DNA of 33,424 nt from NCBI GenBank assembly GCA_025058535.1, contig JANXEL010000036.1, positions 1 to 33,424 of the forward strand. The letters run 5' to 3'. The notes under the pieces were generated by a model that saw only the letters and a list, made by a program, of their open reading frames with translations, did no database searches and had not been told where the DNA came from. Both the position numbers and the translations under genes were made by a program. This document shows, one piece after another, positions 1-8,161 of this stretch. Within the stretch, counting starts at the first letter, position 1. Each line of letters starts with the position of its first letter. The stretch is from Ignisphaera sp. (GTDB lineage: Archaea; Thermoproteota; Thermoprotei_A; Sulfolobales; Ignisphaeraceae).

Positions 1-1
1 G

Positions 2-205
2 CAGCAGAGTTATATAGCGCCTCCACCCGGAGATGTATCCTGGGGCAGCTCTATGCCTGTAAGCAACCGTGGAGACTCCGTGTGCGAAGACATATGCGAT
101 GCTATTGTGGATTGCAGCAAGTGTGAGGATAGGATGTGCGAAGATGTGTGTGAGGATGTTGAGGACTACTGCCTGAGTGTGTGCAGCGACTACGTTGGGA
201 GCTGA
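2..205 (+). CDS. C-terminal fragment of a Cys-rich, acidic protein (5' end outside window)
   Basis: The plus frame is open from the window edge to a TGA at 203-205, giving 67 residues of a C-terminus. The last 40 residues are strikingly rich in Cys and Asp/Glu, with eight cysteines at fragment residues 28, 32, 38, 41, 46, 50, 57 and 61. The spacing is mainly CX3C repeats plus one CX2C. A Pro/Gly/Ser-rich linker precedes this tail. A regular cysteine array like this could bind metal or form disulfides, but that is inference. The gene converges on the next one and their 3' ends overlap by 16 bases. I do not recognise the family. The start and main domain lie to the left of the window. Confidence 0.6.
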   Translation, partial: QQSYIAPPPGDVSWGSSMPVSNRGDSVCEDICDAIVDCSKCEDRMCEDVCEDVEDYCLSVCSDYVGS

Positions 206-870
206 CAGCCGTTCTCAACAGCATCCACAGCACTACCAATAGAATGCCCAGCCGTGTACGGACTCTCCTGATTAATCCTCTCAGCAACTATCTGAGCTAT
301 GGACACAATTTCCCTAACTATACCTATCTCAGTGTACAGCTGATCCTCATACTCCTCAGCCCTCCTCATAATCCTTACAAGCTTTGGGAGTATGTGGAAT
401 GAGAATCTTCTAAATAGCTCAACATCGGATCTACCCAGCCTAGCCTTTACGCTCATGGACTTCAGCTTACCAAGCCAATACCTGATCTGGAGAGCCTTAA
501 TCTGAATTCTCACCATAGCCACCTCAGGATCCTCCTCAGCACCATCCACACCAGCAATATAGTTTAGAGCCTGCTCCGTGGACTCGAGATCCTTAAATCT
601 ATACCAGTGCTGATTACTACTCCTATAGGTGGTCTCTACAACTCCATACTCACGCTCAAGAGCTCTGAGAAGGAGGGAGGGGGCATAGTGGAACCCTGCA
701 GAGCTTAGCCTCTCGACAAGAGTTCTGTAATCGAAATCTCCAGGAGGCTGACCACCTCTAAGCCTGTTCTCCCTAGCTATAGCTATAGCAGTCCTCAGCA
801 CTATGAGGAGCTTCTGCCCATATCTATGGTAGCACTCAATAAGGGCTACTCTGAGAACGTTGAGGTCCAT
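190..870 (-). CDS. Unknown crenarchaeal-type protein, about 226 aa
   Basis: This is a well-formed reading frame with typical archaeal composition and no membrane segment or signal peptide. Residues 35-80 read like a compact helical domain that could be a winged helix. They are followed by a conserved-looking Trp/Tyr/Arg segment (QHWYRF), and the C-terminal half is strongly helical and rich in Arg, Glu and Leu. I do not recognise the family. A TATA-like box on the minus strand at about 910-918 puts transcription near 890. That favours the ATG at 870; an in-frame GTG lies at 879. The 3' end overlaps the convergent Cys-rich gene by 16 bases. A nucleic-acid-binding role is possible but not shown. 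Confidence 0.7.
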   Translation of the reverse strand: MDLNVLRVALIECYHRYGQKLLIVLRTAIAIARENRLRGGQPPGDFDYRTLVERLSSAGFHYAPSLLLRALEREYGVVETTYRSSNQHWYRFKDLESTEQALNYIAGVDGAEEDPEVAMVRIQIKALQIRYWLGKLKSMSVKARLGRSDVELFRRFSFHILPKLVRIMRRAEEYEDQLYTEIGIVREIVSIAQIVAERINQESPYTAGHSIGSAVDAVENGCQLPT

Positions 871-1054
871 AGCACCCACTACACTGGGGGTAGAGAGTGC
901 AATTAACCGTATAAAGCCTCTGCATCCAACCTCTACTAGAGTGGGTCAAAATAGATGCGGTATTAACACACTGTATACCAGTGTAGATACACTGTGCTGA
1001 TTAATGCTAATAAGCTGGATGGGTATAGGTATAGGGTGTGCGGTCTGGGGAAGA

Positions 1055-1321
1055 ATGGGTATAACAAAGCTTGTACTAGATGTGCTGAAAACGCTGAGGG
1101 GTTCTACAATAATAGATGTTGCGCACAAGCTCCTTGAAGTAGATGGCGTCAGCAGAATAAGCATTAAGGTGGATGAAGTAGGTGTAGAGGTGGTTGTGCT
1201 AACGATAACTATTGAGGGAACCGATATAGACTTTGATGGGGTGAAAAGTGTGCTGGAGGGTATGGGGGCAGTGGTGCACAGTGTTGATGAGGTTGCAGCG
1301 ACTAGGGATGGTGGTATCTAG
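1055..1321 (+). CDS. DUF211 family protein
   Basis: The 88-residue product opens with MGITKLVLDVLKTLRG and carries the alternating strand/helix pattern of the DUF211 family (COG1888). These are small archaeal proteins of about 95 residues with a ferredoxin-like fold and no settled function. An upstream in-frame ATG at 1004 would add 17 hydrophobic residues that match nothing in the family. The ATG at 1055 has a GGGGAAG just upstream and gives the usual length. The stop lies 17 bases before the TtuA/Ncs6 gene, so the two are probably co-transcribed. That association may hint at a role near tRNA or sulfur chemistry, but this is inference only. Confidence 0.8.
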   Translation: MGITKLVLDVLKTLRGSTIIDVAHKLLEVDGVSRISIKVDEVGVEVVVLTITIEGTDIDFDGVKSVLEGMGAVVHSVDEVAATRDGGI

Positions 1322-1338
1322 ACTGTGGATGGTGGGCC

Positions 1339-2319
1339 ATGGAGGTAGTGTGTAGTGTGTGTGGCGTTAAGAGGGCTTCTGTCTATCAGAGGCACAGTGG
1401 GTTAAAGCTGTGTGGAGACTGCCTCTACGGAGATGTAAAGGCAAGGGTTCTAAACCAGATGAGTAGATACTCTATGATTTTACCTTGGGAGAGGGTTCTG
1501 GTGGGGCTATCTGGTGGAAAGGACAGCTTTGTACTGCTAAACATACTAGCTGAGCTGCACAGCCCGTCGAGGCTGGTGGGCCTCATGATTGAGGAGGGTA
1601 TATATGGCTACAACAGGGATGAGGTGCTTGAGTATATGAGGAGTGTGTGTAGAGATGTAGGGGTAGAGTGCATTAAAACCAGCTTAAAGAGGGAGTTGGG
1701 CTACACTGTGGACGATTACATGAAGCACCAGCTGTCCAGCGGTAGGGAGTATATAGCCAGTGCATGCACATACTGTGGAATTGCTAGGAGGAGGATCCTA
1801 AACAGCTATGCGAGAATGCTAGGGCTGGACAAGGTTGCCACGGGCCACAACCTTGACGACGAGGTTCAGACCTATGTTATAAACATCATGAGAGGCGACT
1901 TCATGAGGCTCTTGCAGCTTCATCCACTGAGTAGTGTGCACAGCAGTAAGCTGGTAAAGAGGGTAAAGCCCCTGAGAATGGTGTACGAATATGAAACAAC
2001 AATGCTTGCTTACACAATGGGGTACAGGTTCCAGGAGGCAGAGTGCCCCTACATCTCCACAAGACCCACACTAAGGGTTAAAGTTAGAGAGATGCTGATA
2101 TCTCTAGAGATGCGGAGGCCAGGGGCACAGCTAAGGTTTCTAGAGTTCATCGATACCGTGCTGGGAACTGCTGTAGGGACAGGGGTCTTTAAATCAGTAG
2201 AACTTCCACACTGCAGGCAGTGCGGAGAGCCAACATCACCTAATAGAGATCTCTGCAAGTTCTGTGAACTGATAGATAGAATGAAAATGGCGCAGTGGCT
2301 GGAGATCAGCGATCAGTGA
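1339..2319 (+). CDS. ttuA: tRNA 2-thiolation enzyme, TtuA/Ncs6 (CTU1) type
   Basis: Predicted to adenylate and thiolate uridine in tRNA (U34 for Ncs6/CTU1, U54 for TtuA), taking sulfur from a ubiquitin-like carrier. An N-terminal zinc finger has cysteines 5, 8, 25 and 28. The PP-loop SGGKDS is at residues 58-63. CTYCG (C143, C146) and C236 match the three cysteines that hold the [4Fe-4S] cluster in TtuA. GHNLDDEVQT around 169-178 is the second conserved PP-loop-family motif. A C-terminal zinc ribbon begins at HCRQCG. The length of 326 is normal. The sequence alone does not separate the U34 from the U54 enzyme. It sits 17 bases downstream of the DUF211 gene. Confidence 0.9.
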   Translation: MEVVCSVCGVKRASVYQRHSGLKLCGDCLYGDVKARVLNQMSRYSMILPWERVLVGLSGGKDSFVLLNILAELHSPSRLVGLMIEEGIYGYNRDEVLEYMRSVCRDVGVECIKTSLKRELGYTVDDYMKHQLSSGREYIASACTYCGIARRRILNSYARMLGLDKVATGHNLDDEVQTYVINIMRGDFMRLLQLHPLSSVHSSKLVKRVKPLRMVYEYETTMLAYTMGYRFQEAECPYISTRPTLRVKVREMLISLEMRRPGAQLRFLEFIDTVLGTAVGTGVFKSVELPHCRQCGEPTSPNRDLCKFCELIDRMKMAQWLEISDQ

Positions 2320-2382
2320 TACTTATTTAGAGAATAAGGTATTTAACAGCGTAGGGCCTATCCTGTAGACTGGTGTATATTT

Positions 2383-3378
2383 GTGGAGCTAAAACTCTGT
2401 GAAGAGTATAAACAGTCGACGTACACCATAAGCAGCCTCGTAGAGGATCAGATGCTCACCGGAACGGGGGAGGGAATCATATCGAGAGCCTCACTGCCGC
2501 AAATCCCGGTGGTGCAGGGGTATCTAATAATAATTCTGAGTAGAGATCCCACATACACAAACTTCACGAAATGGAAAATCTCGCTGAACAACATCATACT
2601 CACAAGAGAGTTTAAGCCGCATATAGATAGGCCTGTAAGCGAAAAGCTTGCCCAATCCCTATTCATATACGATGTAACCAAGACGCTGGGCCGTGACGCA
2701 AGCCTTAGGATAGGTTATGAAGGGAGAAAGCCGCTCAGAGTAGATGCAGCACTTTTAATTACAATCCATAGGTACGAGGAGTTTCATCTGGGCTTCAACC
2801 TTATAACAAAGATTGCAAACCTCAGCTCATCAATAGACCTGCCGAGAGTTGATCTATCCTTTGAACCAACCGAGAGGTACCTGGACATGGGGATAGTTGC
2901 AGAGAGGAACTGCAGTCTGGAGCTGGAGGTCGTAGGTAGTGCGATTAAGAGTATGAAGCGTGAGCTAGTCCAAGGCTTCAACATGGTTGAGGTACCAATA
3001 GAAAGTGGAGTGGATGTAAACCTGATCAACAGTAAGTGTAGCAGTCCGGCAAGACACATATTCACATGCCTCTTCTCGCTATACTCAAACTATCCAAGAA
3101 TAGATGTTGAGAACGTGGATCTGACGGAGGAAGGATTGTCAATAACACTCCGCAACATTGGTAGCACTGCTGCTGACGAAGTTGAGGTGGTTCTCCTGAG
3201 ACATGGTGTACAGATGTACAGATCTAGAGTAGGGAGCTTGAAAGCTGGTGAGGTAAAGAGCGTATCAATACCCAGAAGTGCTGTTAGAATGAATAGCACT
3301 GCTGTTAGAGTAGTATGGTACAAAGCACTAAAGGTGTTTAGTAGAGATATTAATTTAGTTAACCTAGTAAAATCCTAG
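2383..3378 (+). CDS. Unknown protein with a C-terminal CARDB-like beta domain
   Basis: The GTG start at 2383 is supported by GGTG seven bases upstream and by a TATA-like stretch (GTATTTAAC) near 2341-2349. The product is 331 residues. Roughly residues 235-320 alternate strands in the pattern of a CARDB immunoglobulin-like fold: a DVENVDL-type opening, then ITLRNIGSTAADEVEV, then a GSLKAGEVKSVSI turn. CARDB domains in archaea usually occur on surface proteins, yet no signal peptide or transmembrane segment is visible here, so the protein looks cytosolic. The N-terminal 230 residues are mostly beta and unrecognised. Its last four bases overlap the convergent L13e gene. Confidence 0.7.
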   Translation: MELKLCEEYKQSTYTISSLVEDQMLTGTGEGIISRASLPQIPVVQGYLIIILSRDPTYTNFTKWKISLNNIILTREFKPHIDRPVSEKLAQSLFIYDVTKTLGRDASLRIGYEGRKPLRVDAALLITIHRYEEFHLGFNLITKIANLSSSIDLPRVDLSFEPTERYLDMGIVAERNCSLELEVVGSAIKSMKRELVQGFNMVEVPIESGVDVNLINSKCSSPARHIFTCLFSLYSNYPRIDVENVDLTEEGLSITLRNIGSTAADEVEVVLLRHGVQMYRSRVGSLKAGEVKSVSIPRSAVRMNSTAVRVVWYKALKVFSRDINLVNLVKS

Positions 3379-3689
3379 GACTTGTTCAAAGCCGTCTGCT
3401 TCACGTTTTTAGCAGGCTTTACCCTAACAGCCTCAGTGATCTCAGTTATTTGAGTGAGAAACCTCTTGAGACTCTCGACATTCTCCTCATGCACACTCTT
3501 CCTTCTACCATCTATGGGGATGCTCAGCTGCTTTGCAAGTGCAGCATCTATACCAGCTGCCTTTATCTCACCTACACTAAATCCTCTGCCCGTGCGCACT
3601 CCTACATCAATACCTCTAAACCTCACCAATCTAGGTCTCTTAACTATAGGTTCTGGAACCTCTACCTTGATACAGCACTCATCACTCAT
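3375..3689 (-). CDS. rpl13e: Large-subunit ribosomal protein L13e
   Basis: The central block GRGFSVGEIKAAGID followed by SIPIDGRRKSVHEENVE is the hallmark of L13e, a large-subunit protein found in eukaryotes and in a subset of archaea, mainly crenarchaea. The product is 104 residues and basic. The ATG at 3689 is preferred over the GTG at 3707. A TATA box at 3721-3730 predicts transcription starting near 3699, which would exclude the GTG and give a leader of about 10 bases. The 3' end overlaps the convergent CARDB-like gene by four bases. Confidence 0.9.
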   Translation of the reverse strand: MSDECCIKVEVPEPIVKRPRLVRFRGIDVGVRTGRGFSVGEIKAAGIDAALAKQLSIPIDGRRKSVHEENVESLKRFLTQITEITEAVRVKPAKNVKQTALNKS

Positions 3690-3720
3690 AGGTGAGTCCC
3701 TTAACACTGTGGTAAGGAGG

Positions 3721-3730
3721 GTTTATAAGC
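3721..3730 (-). promoter_or_regulatory. TATA box of rpl13e
   Basis: GTTTATAAGC, read on the minus strand as GCTTATAAAC, is a near-consensus archaeal TATA element. It lies about 35-40 bases upstream of the L13e ATG. Transcription is expected about 25 bases downstream, near 3699. Confidence 0.55.
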
Positions 3731-3896
3731 TAATACAGCCAATTCCAACCAGCTGCACAGTTTAAATACCAACAAGCCACTACCGATAACACCCAGTAGC
3801 AGGCTATCTCCATAGATTGGGATTTGGCAGCCCGATTGTAGTTATTTAGCTGGAGCACCGCTACACCTCTTGTATTAGATATGGGTGTAGCAAACC

Positions 3897-4364
3897 ATGG
3901 AGCAGACCGATAGTGCACCCAGAGCTAGAGCAAGGGGTTTTAGAGCTGAGAGAGAACTTGTAGCAAAGCTATGGAGAATGGGCTTTGCAGTGATGAGGGG
4001 TCCTGCAAGCGGTGCTAAGGTTAGGAGAGGTGTTTACCCTGATGTTATTGCCATAAAGGATGGGAAAATATTTGTATTGGAGGTTAAGGTGAGGAGCAGG
4101 CCAAGCTCAATCTATTTAGAGAGAGAGCAGATGAGCAAACTTCTAGAATTTGCCAGAAGAGCCTCTGGAGAGGCAATATTAGCAATTAGAATAACCAGTC
4201 TAAGAACTTGGAAGGCCGTGCCAGTCAGTGAAGCAAATCTAGCTCTAGATACCCTGAGTAGGGTGAAGATATCCAAAAGCACCATAGATGGATCCGAAGA
4301 CCTCTTCACCTACCTATCGAGAAAAATCTCTAGAAGCATTGAGGAGTACATGGACAAGAGGTAG
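3897..4364 (+). CDS. hjc: Archaeal Holliday junction resolvase Hjc
   Basis: Hjc is a dimeric nuclease that cuts four-way DNA junctions during recombination and fork repair. The residues expected for its metal site are visible: E20 in RAERELV, D49 in YPDVIAI, and E62/K64 in LEVKV. The GPASGAK loop at 35-41 is also typical. The basic N-terminus precedes helix 1. At 155 residues it is slightly longer than the usual 120-145 because of a C-terminal helical tail. GGTGT eight bases upstream can serve as ribosome site for the ATG at 3897. The next gene across the 730-base gap is a PINA homologue, and PINA is known to act with Hjc in Sulfolobus. Confidence 0.93.
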   Translation: MEQTDSAPRARARGFRAERELVAKLWRMGFAVMRGPASGAKVRRGVYPDVIAIKDGKIFVLEVKVRSRPSSIYLEREQMSKLLEFARRASGEAILAIRITSLRTWKAVPVSEANLALDTLSRVKISKSTIDGSEDLFTYLSRKISRSIEEYMDKR

Positions 4365-5094
4365 CACCCTAACCAAAAGGTGCAGCTAACTCTCACCTGC
4401 TGGTGTTCTCCAGGCTTCTCAAATAATCCATGCACTTTCATAGCCAAGAGAGGCTCTATTTGATCACAAAGCTCTACATTCCTGAAGGAAGCCGTAATGC
4501 CAGGTTTGGCTTGCAAAATGTAGGTTTGTGTAGAGTTGAATAAAGATTTGATGTGAGTAGAATTTAGCACAGCAGCTATGAATAGAGCTTTAGAGCTACA
4601 CCAGCGTAAAGTCATTGGAAGGATTTCTATGTCTAGAGAGAAATTTGGGTGGCACAACCTAAGTGGTTGCCAACCATTTAAAGTTGCTGATGGTTGTGTG
4701 GAAAGCTTCAAAACTCTTAGCTACAGAATTGGAATTTGCTGAGGTAGAGAAGTAGGTAGAGGGATATTAATTATCAATTCCGTTCTTCAGAACCGTAAGT
4801 TGAATGGTTAGCAACCTGAGCGGTGTGAGTAGGGATGGTAGTAGAGTAGAATTAAATCTTCACACGGATGCTTCCATTATCGAGAACAGAAATCGAGATG
4901 AAGAAGGCAATGAGTGTGTGCTGCTGCATCCAGCAAACACTGCAAATAATGTAGGGATCTGAAACGGTGGTTAAGAAGAGCACTAAGCTCTAGTTTGGAT
5001 GAGGGGCGGGTTCTCCCCATTGGGAGCCTTTGGAGTGCTTTTAGAATACCCCCACCTGCCCAAGGTGCAATATTATGTAGATTCTAACTAAATG
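4365..5094. other. 730-base gene-free region between hjc and the PINA gene, with two hairpins
   Basis: No frame here has credible coding composition. A 133-codon minus-strand frame at 4310-4711 runs into hjc and has a composition unlike a protein. Near the PINA 3' end there are two stem-loops: 4977-4991 (AGAGC/GCTCT, loop ACTAA) and 5013-5026 (CTCCC/GGGAG, loop CATT). They could be terminators, a processed RNA, or the decayed end of an IS200/IS605-like element. I found no transposase remnant that I could name. Confidence 0.4.
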
Positions 5095-6645
5095 CTAGAT
5101 CAGCCTTACCTCTACATCATACCCCATTTTATCCAGCTTCCTCTTCAACTTGCGTATAAGCTTCACCGTATTTTGGCTATAGATCCTCTTCGGCATATCT
5201 ATAATTACGATCCCATTATCAATGCTGACATTTGCTTCCGGGAGAACCTTCTTAACAATTGATGTAACTCTATCTGAAAGCAGCTCCCTCTGCACCCTCT
5301 TAACAGGTACAACAACAGTTTGTTCACCAAACACATATATCTCGTACTCAAGCTCACCAGTTAGAAAATCTCTAACCTCAACCACAGGTCTAGCCAAATC
5401 TGCTTCCCTCAGACCTGTTGGTAGCCTTACTGTAAGGAGAAGCTCGTAAACCTTTGCAACTCTCCCCCTATCAATAAATATGACTGTGTCTATTATGCTC
5501 GGTATCATACCAATGTCTACCCTTCTAATAAACCGTTGAATTGCATCTATCGATGACGTTGCGTGCACAACCCCGATCATACCTATACCAGCAAGCCTCA
5601 GATCCACATATACCATGAAGTCGTCATCATCCCTCATCTCATCAAACACGGTGTAGTCGGGTCTACTAAGAAGCAGAATGTCGTGGAGATCTCTGGATGT
5701 TGCATAGTGCTTTGAATACTGTGATACAATGTTCGGTAGCCTCATGTCCCTTGGGGACTCTACAGTCTTAACTATCCTCCCCTTCCTACTGTAGTACTCT
5801 GCAAGAGCCTGTGCAAATGTTGTCTTACCCATGCCAGGCGCTCCCGCAACAAGTATACCTTCAGCCTTTTCATCCAGCCTCCTAACGAGCTTTTCAGGCA
5901 GGTTATAATCCTCCAACTTCAATCTAGCTATAGGTCTCGTTATCGTGAGCTCATATGCTGTGTTTATAGGTGGTGAGACGACGACAATTCTATAATCGCC
6001 TAGCTGTATTAGCATTAAGCCCTGCTTCTCATTCTCTATAATCCCCTCACCCGATCTCGCCTTTCTAACGATCTCCTCAATCAGTAGCTCTGCATCATTA
6101 CGCTTCACCGGGTTCTCATCTACTACCACAAGCCTCCACTCACCAGGCCTACCCTTCTTAGCCATGATCGGTGCCCCCTCCTTTATATGGAGGCTGAGCG
6201 TCTCTTGGTCAAAGTACCTCTCAAACCATAGAAGCCCCTCGTCGCCATACTCAATAAGCATTGCATCCACATTGAGGGCTCTGCATGATGCGTACTGTAT
6301 CTTATCGTGAGTTAAAACCTTTGCACCCATCCTTTTCGCAATGTCCACCACAAGATGGTCCAGGAACCTCTGGTCGAGTTGCAGAGGTAGTTTGTGATCC
6401 CCATCAACAATCTCTATAGATACCCCCATCTCCTCACTAGAGGTGGACCTAATGGCTGAGAGCTCCTCTAGACCGAGGAGGCCCACAGCGCTGCCGCTAC
6501 GAGCCATAGACTCAAAGAAGTATACAAACTCCCTTGGAATCAATACACGGCCCCTTACAGCTCCCCTCTCAATAAGCTTTGAGAGGGTGCGCTCAATTAT
6601 TACCGAGGTGCCAGGTACGTAGATGTCTTCGAATGCCAGCTTCAT
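5095..6645 (-). CDS. pinA: PINA-type ATPase: PIN domain, RecA-like (VirB11/PilT-type) ATPase, KH domain
   Basis: Domain order is an N-terminal PIN-like domain (about 1-140), a linker, a RecA-like ATPase with Walker A GAPGMGKT, a Walker B region TVFDEM, and a C-terminal KH-like domain ending in GYDVEVRLI. This matches COG1855, whose Sulfolobus member PINA is a hexameric ATPase that drives Holliday-junction branch migration and interacts with Hjc; here hjc is the convergent neighbour. The ATG at 6645 gives 516 residues. A longer in-frame GTG-type start adds 38 Cys-rich residues unlike the family, and a TATA-like AGTTATAAGT at 6684-6693 supports 6645. The PIN active site looks degenerate: the usual DTSVI Asp is Gly (PGTSVII), although a later THD aspartate remains. 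Confidence 0.88.
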   Translation of the reverse strand: MKLAFEDIYVPGTSVIIERTLSKLIERGAVRGRVLIPREFVYFFESMARSGSAVGLLGLEELSAIRSTSSEEMGVSIEIVDGDHKLPLQLDQRFLDHLVVDIAKRMGAKVLTHDKIQYASCRALNVDAMLIEYGDEGLLWFERYFDQETLSLHIKEGAPIMAKKGRPGEWRLVVVDENPVKRNDAELLIEEIVRKARSGEGIIENEKQGLMLIQLGDYRIVVVSPPINTAYELTITRPIARLKLEDYNLPEKLVRRLDEKAEGILVAGAPGMGKTTFAQALAEYYSRKGRIVKTVESPRDMRLPNIVSQYSKHYATSRDLHDILLLSRPDYTVFDEMRDDDDFMVYVDLRLAGIGMIGVVHATSSIDAIQRFIRRVDIGMIPSIIDTVIFIDRGRVAKVYELLLTVRLPTGLREADLARPVVEVRDFLTGELEYEIYVFGEQTVVVPVKRVQRELLSDRVTSIVKKVLPEANVSIDNGIVIIDMPKRIYSQNTVKLIRKLKRKLDKMGYDVEVRLI

Positions 6646-6747
6646 TAATTCTACCCTAGACTTGGATCCTCTATATCTACACCTACTTATAACTGCTGCT
6701 CTACTACAGGTTAGCTTAAAAGTGCAAAACCTACGCGTGAGGTTATC

Positions 6748-8007
6748 GTGCCAATGCATAGTTTCGATAGAGTGCTAGGATTTCTATCCCAGTGGCTTCT
6801 AGATTTCGCTATAGGCATGTACGTCTACACGTATCCAGCTACTAGGGATAGGATAGATTTTGTGCTCAGTAGACCTTCAGACTTTGTTGTATCGGAGGTG
6901 GTTAACCATCAAAGTATGGCGGAGGTGTTTAGCAGAATGGAAGCAACAGGTGGTGGCAATACTCGAGATGGATGTCGTGAATCCGCGGCCTACGTCGTTA
7001 GGAAGGTAGGTCTAGATAGTATGGAGCTCTGCAACATTCTTAAGAGAGTGCTCAGATGTAGAAAGTGCACTATACTTGGATTGAAAGACGCTAGGGCAGT
7101 AGCATACCAACTGGTGCTTCTCAGAAGCTGTGGAGCTGTATACAGCCAAATGAATTTCAGAAGGAGGGGTGCGGTTCTCAATGCGCGTCTTTGGCTGTGT
7201 GGAGGAATTGATGTAGCCTCCATTAAGAATAGATTCAAGATAACACTCAAACTTGTACCGCAGAACTCCATGGACTCTTTGAGCAAGAGGATAGAGATTC
7301 TTAGAAAATATGGTTACACTGTGCTTAACTTCTTTGGGTACCAGAGATTTGGATCTCGAAGACCTGTTACGCACTTGATCGGTAAGAAGCTGATCTACAG
7401 AGATTGGGAGGGATTTGTAGATGCTCTGTGCAGCTACCCCTTTCCAACAGAGTCTCGAGAAAGCATTAAATGCAGGCTGCAGTGGCGTGATGTGAAGAGC
7501 GGAGGACCGTATCCGCGTGGCTCTATAGAAGCTCGTGTATGTGCTGGAGATATTGATAACCCGCTAAAACTCATTAGGACAATTCCAAAAAACGTTCTAC
7601 AGCTATACGTGAACGCGTATCAATCCTACCTATTCAATGTGATTCTATCTAGAGTGTGGATAGGTCTTGTAGAGGAGCGTGGCTTGCGTGATGCCTTAGC
7701 CGCAATAAAGGGGGATCTACAGTATCTACCAATACCGGGCGCGTCAACAGTAGAATGCAGAGGAGCTGTGAGAAGCATACTGGATGAAGTACTAGGTGCT
7801 GAAGATATTAAGCTTAGCGACTTCTGTATAGAGGAGCTGAACCTCTGCACATATGGTGACTACAGGAGGAGCTACATGACTGTTGATGATCTAAACTACC
7901 GCACAGCAAACGACTTAGTTGAGCTGACATTTACACTAGAGAGTGGCTGTTATGCAACTATAGTGCTTAGAGAGATCCTGAATGCCAACCCATTGCTGTA
8001 CACATAG
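6748..8007 (+). CDS. truD: tRNA pseudouridine synthase TruD
   Basis: TruD makes pseudouridine at position 13 of tRNA in bacteria and serves as the archaeal Pus7 counterpart. The motif GLKDARAVAYQ contains the catalytic aspartate of the family (usually GxKDRxAxTxQ). NFFGYQRFGSRRP around residues 191-203 is the second diagnostic motif. QLYVNAYQSYLFN near 290 is the conserved third block. The length of 419 fits archaeal members, which carry an inserted domain. GTGAGGT at 6737-6743 is the ribosome site. GTG 6748 is used here, and ATG 6754, two codons downstream, is equally possible. The gene is divergent from the PINA gene. Confidence 0.92.
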   Translation: MPMHSFDRVLGFLSQWLLDFAIGMYVYTYPATRDRIDFVLSRPSDFVVSEVVNHQSMAEVFSRMEATGGGNTRDGCRESAAYVVRKVGLDSMELCNILKRVLRCRKCTILGLKDARAVAYQLVLLRSCGAVYSQMNFRRRGAVLNARLWLCGGIDVASIKNRFKITLKLVPQNSMDSLSKRIEILRKYGYTVLNFFGYQRFGSRRPVTHLIGKKLIYRDWEGFVDALCSYPFPTESRESIKCRLQWRDVKSGGPYPRGSIEARVCAGDIDNPLKLIRTIPKNVLQLYVNAYQSYLFNVILSRVWIGLVEERGLRDALAAIKGDLQYLPIPGASTVECRGAVRSILDEVLGAEDIKLSDFCIEELNLCTYGDYRRSYMTVDDLNYRTANDLVELTFTLESGCYATIVLREILNANPLLYT

Positions 8008-8161
8008 ATCATAGCGATGTTAGTAATGGTGATCGGTGTGGAGCTCGCAGCAATCCAGTGGTTTCTGAAGTTAGGGAGTTAGAGGAACTTGGTATGCATA
8101 TGAATTGAGGATACCACTGCTGAGGCATGTACGGCTATGGAACGCTATTCGATGGAATGCT

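Noticed and set aside
4310-4711. Minus-strand 133-codon frame in the hjc-pinA gap
   Set aside because: Runs antisense into hjc, has composition unlike a protein (many Ser, Cys, Trp clusters without pattern), and shows no motif.
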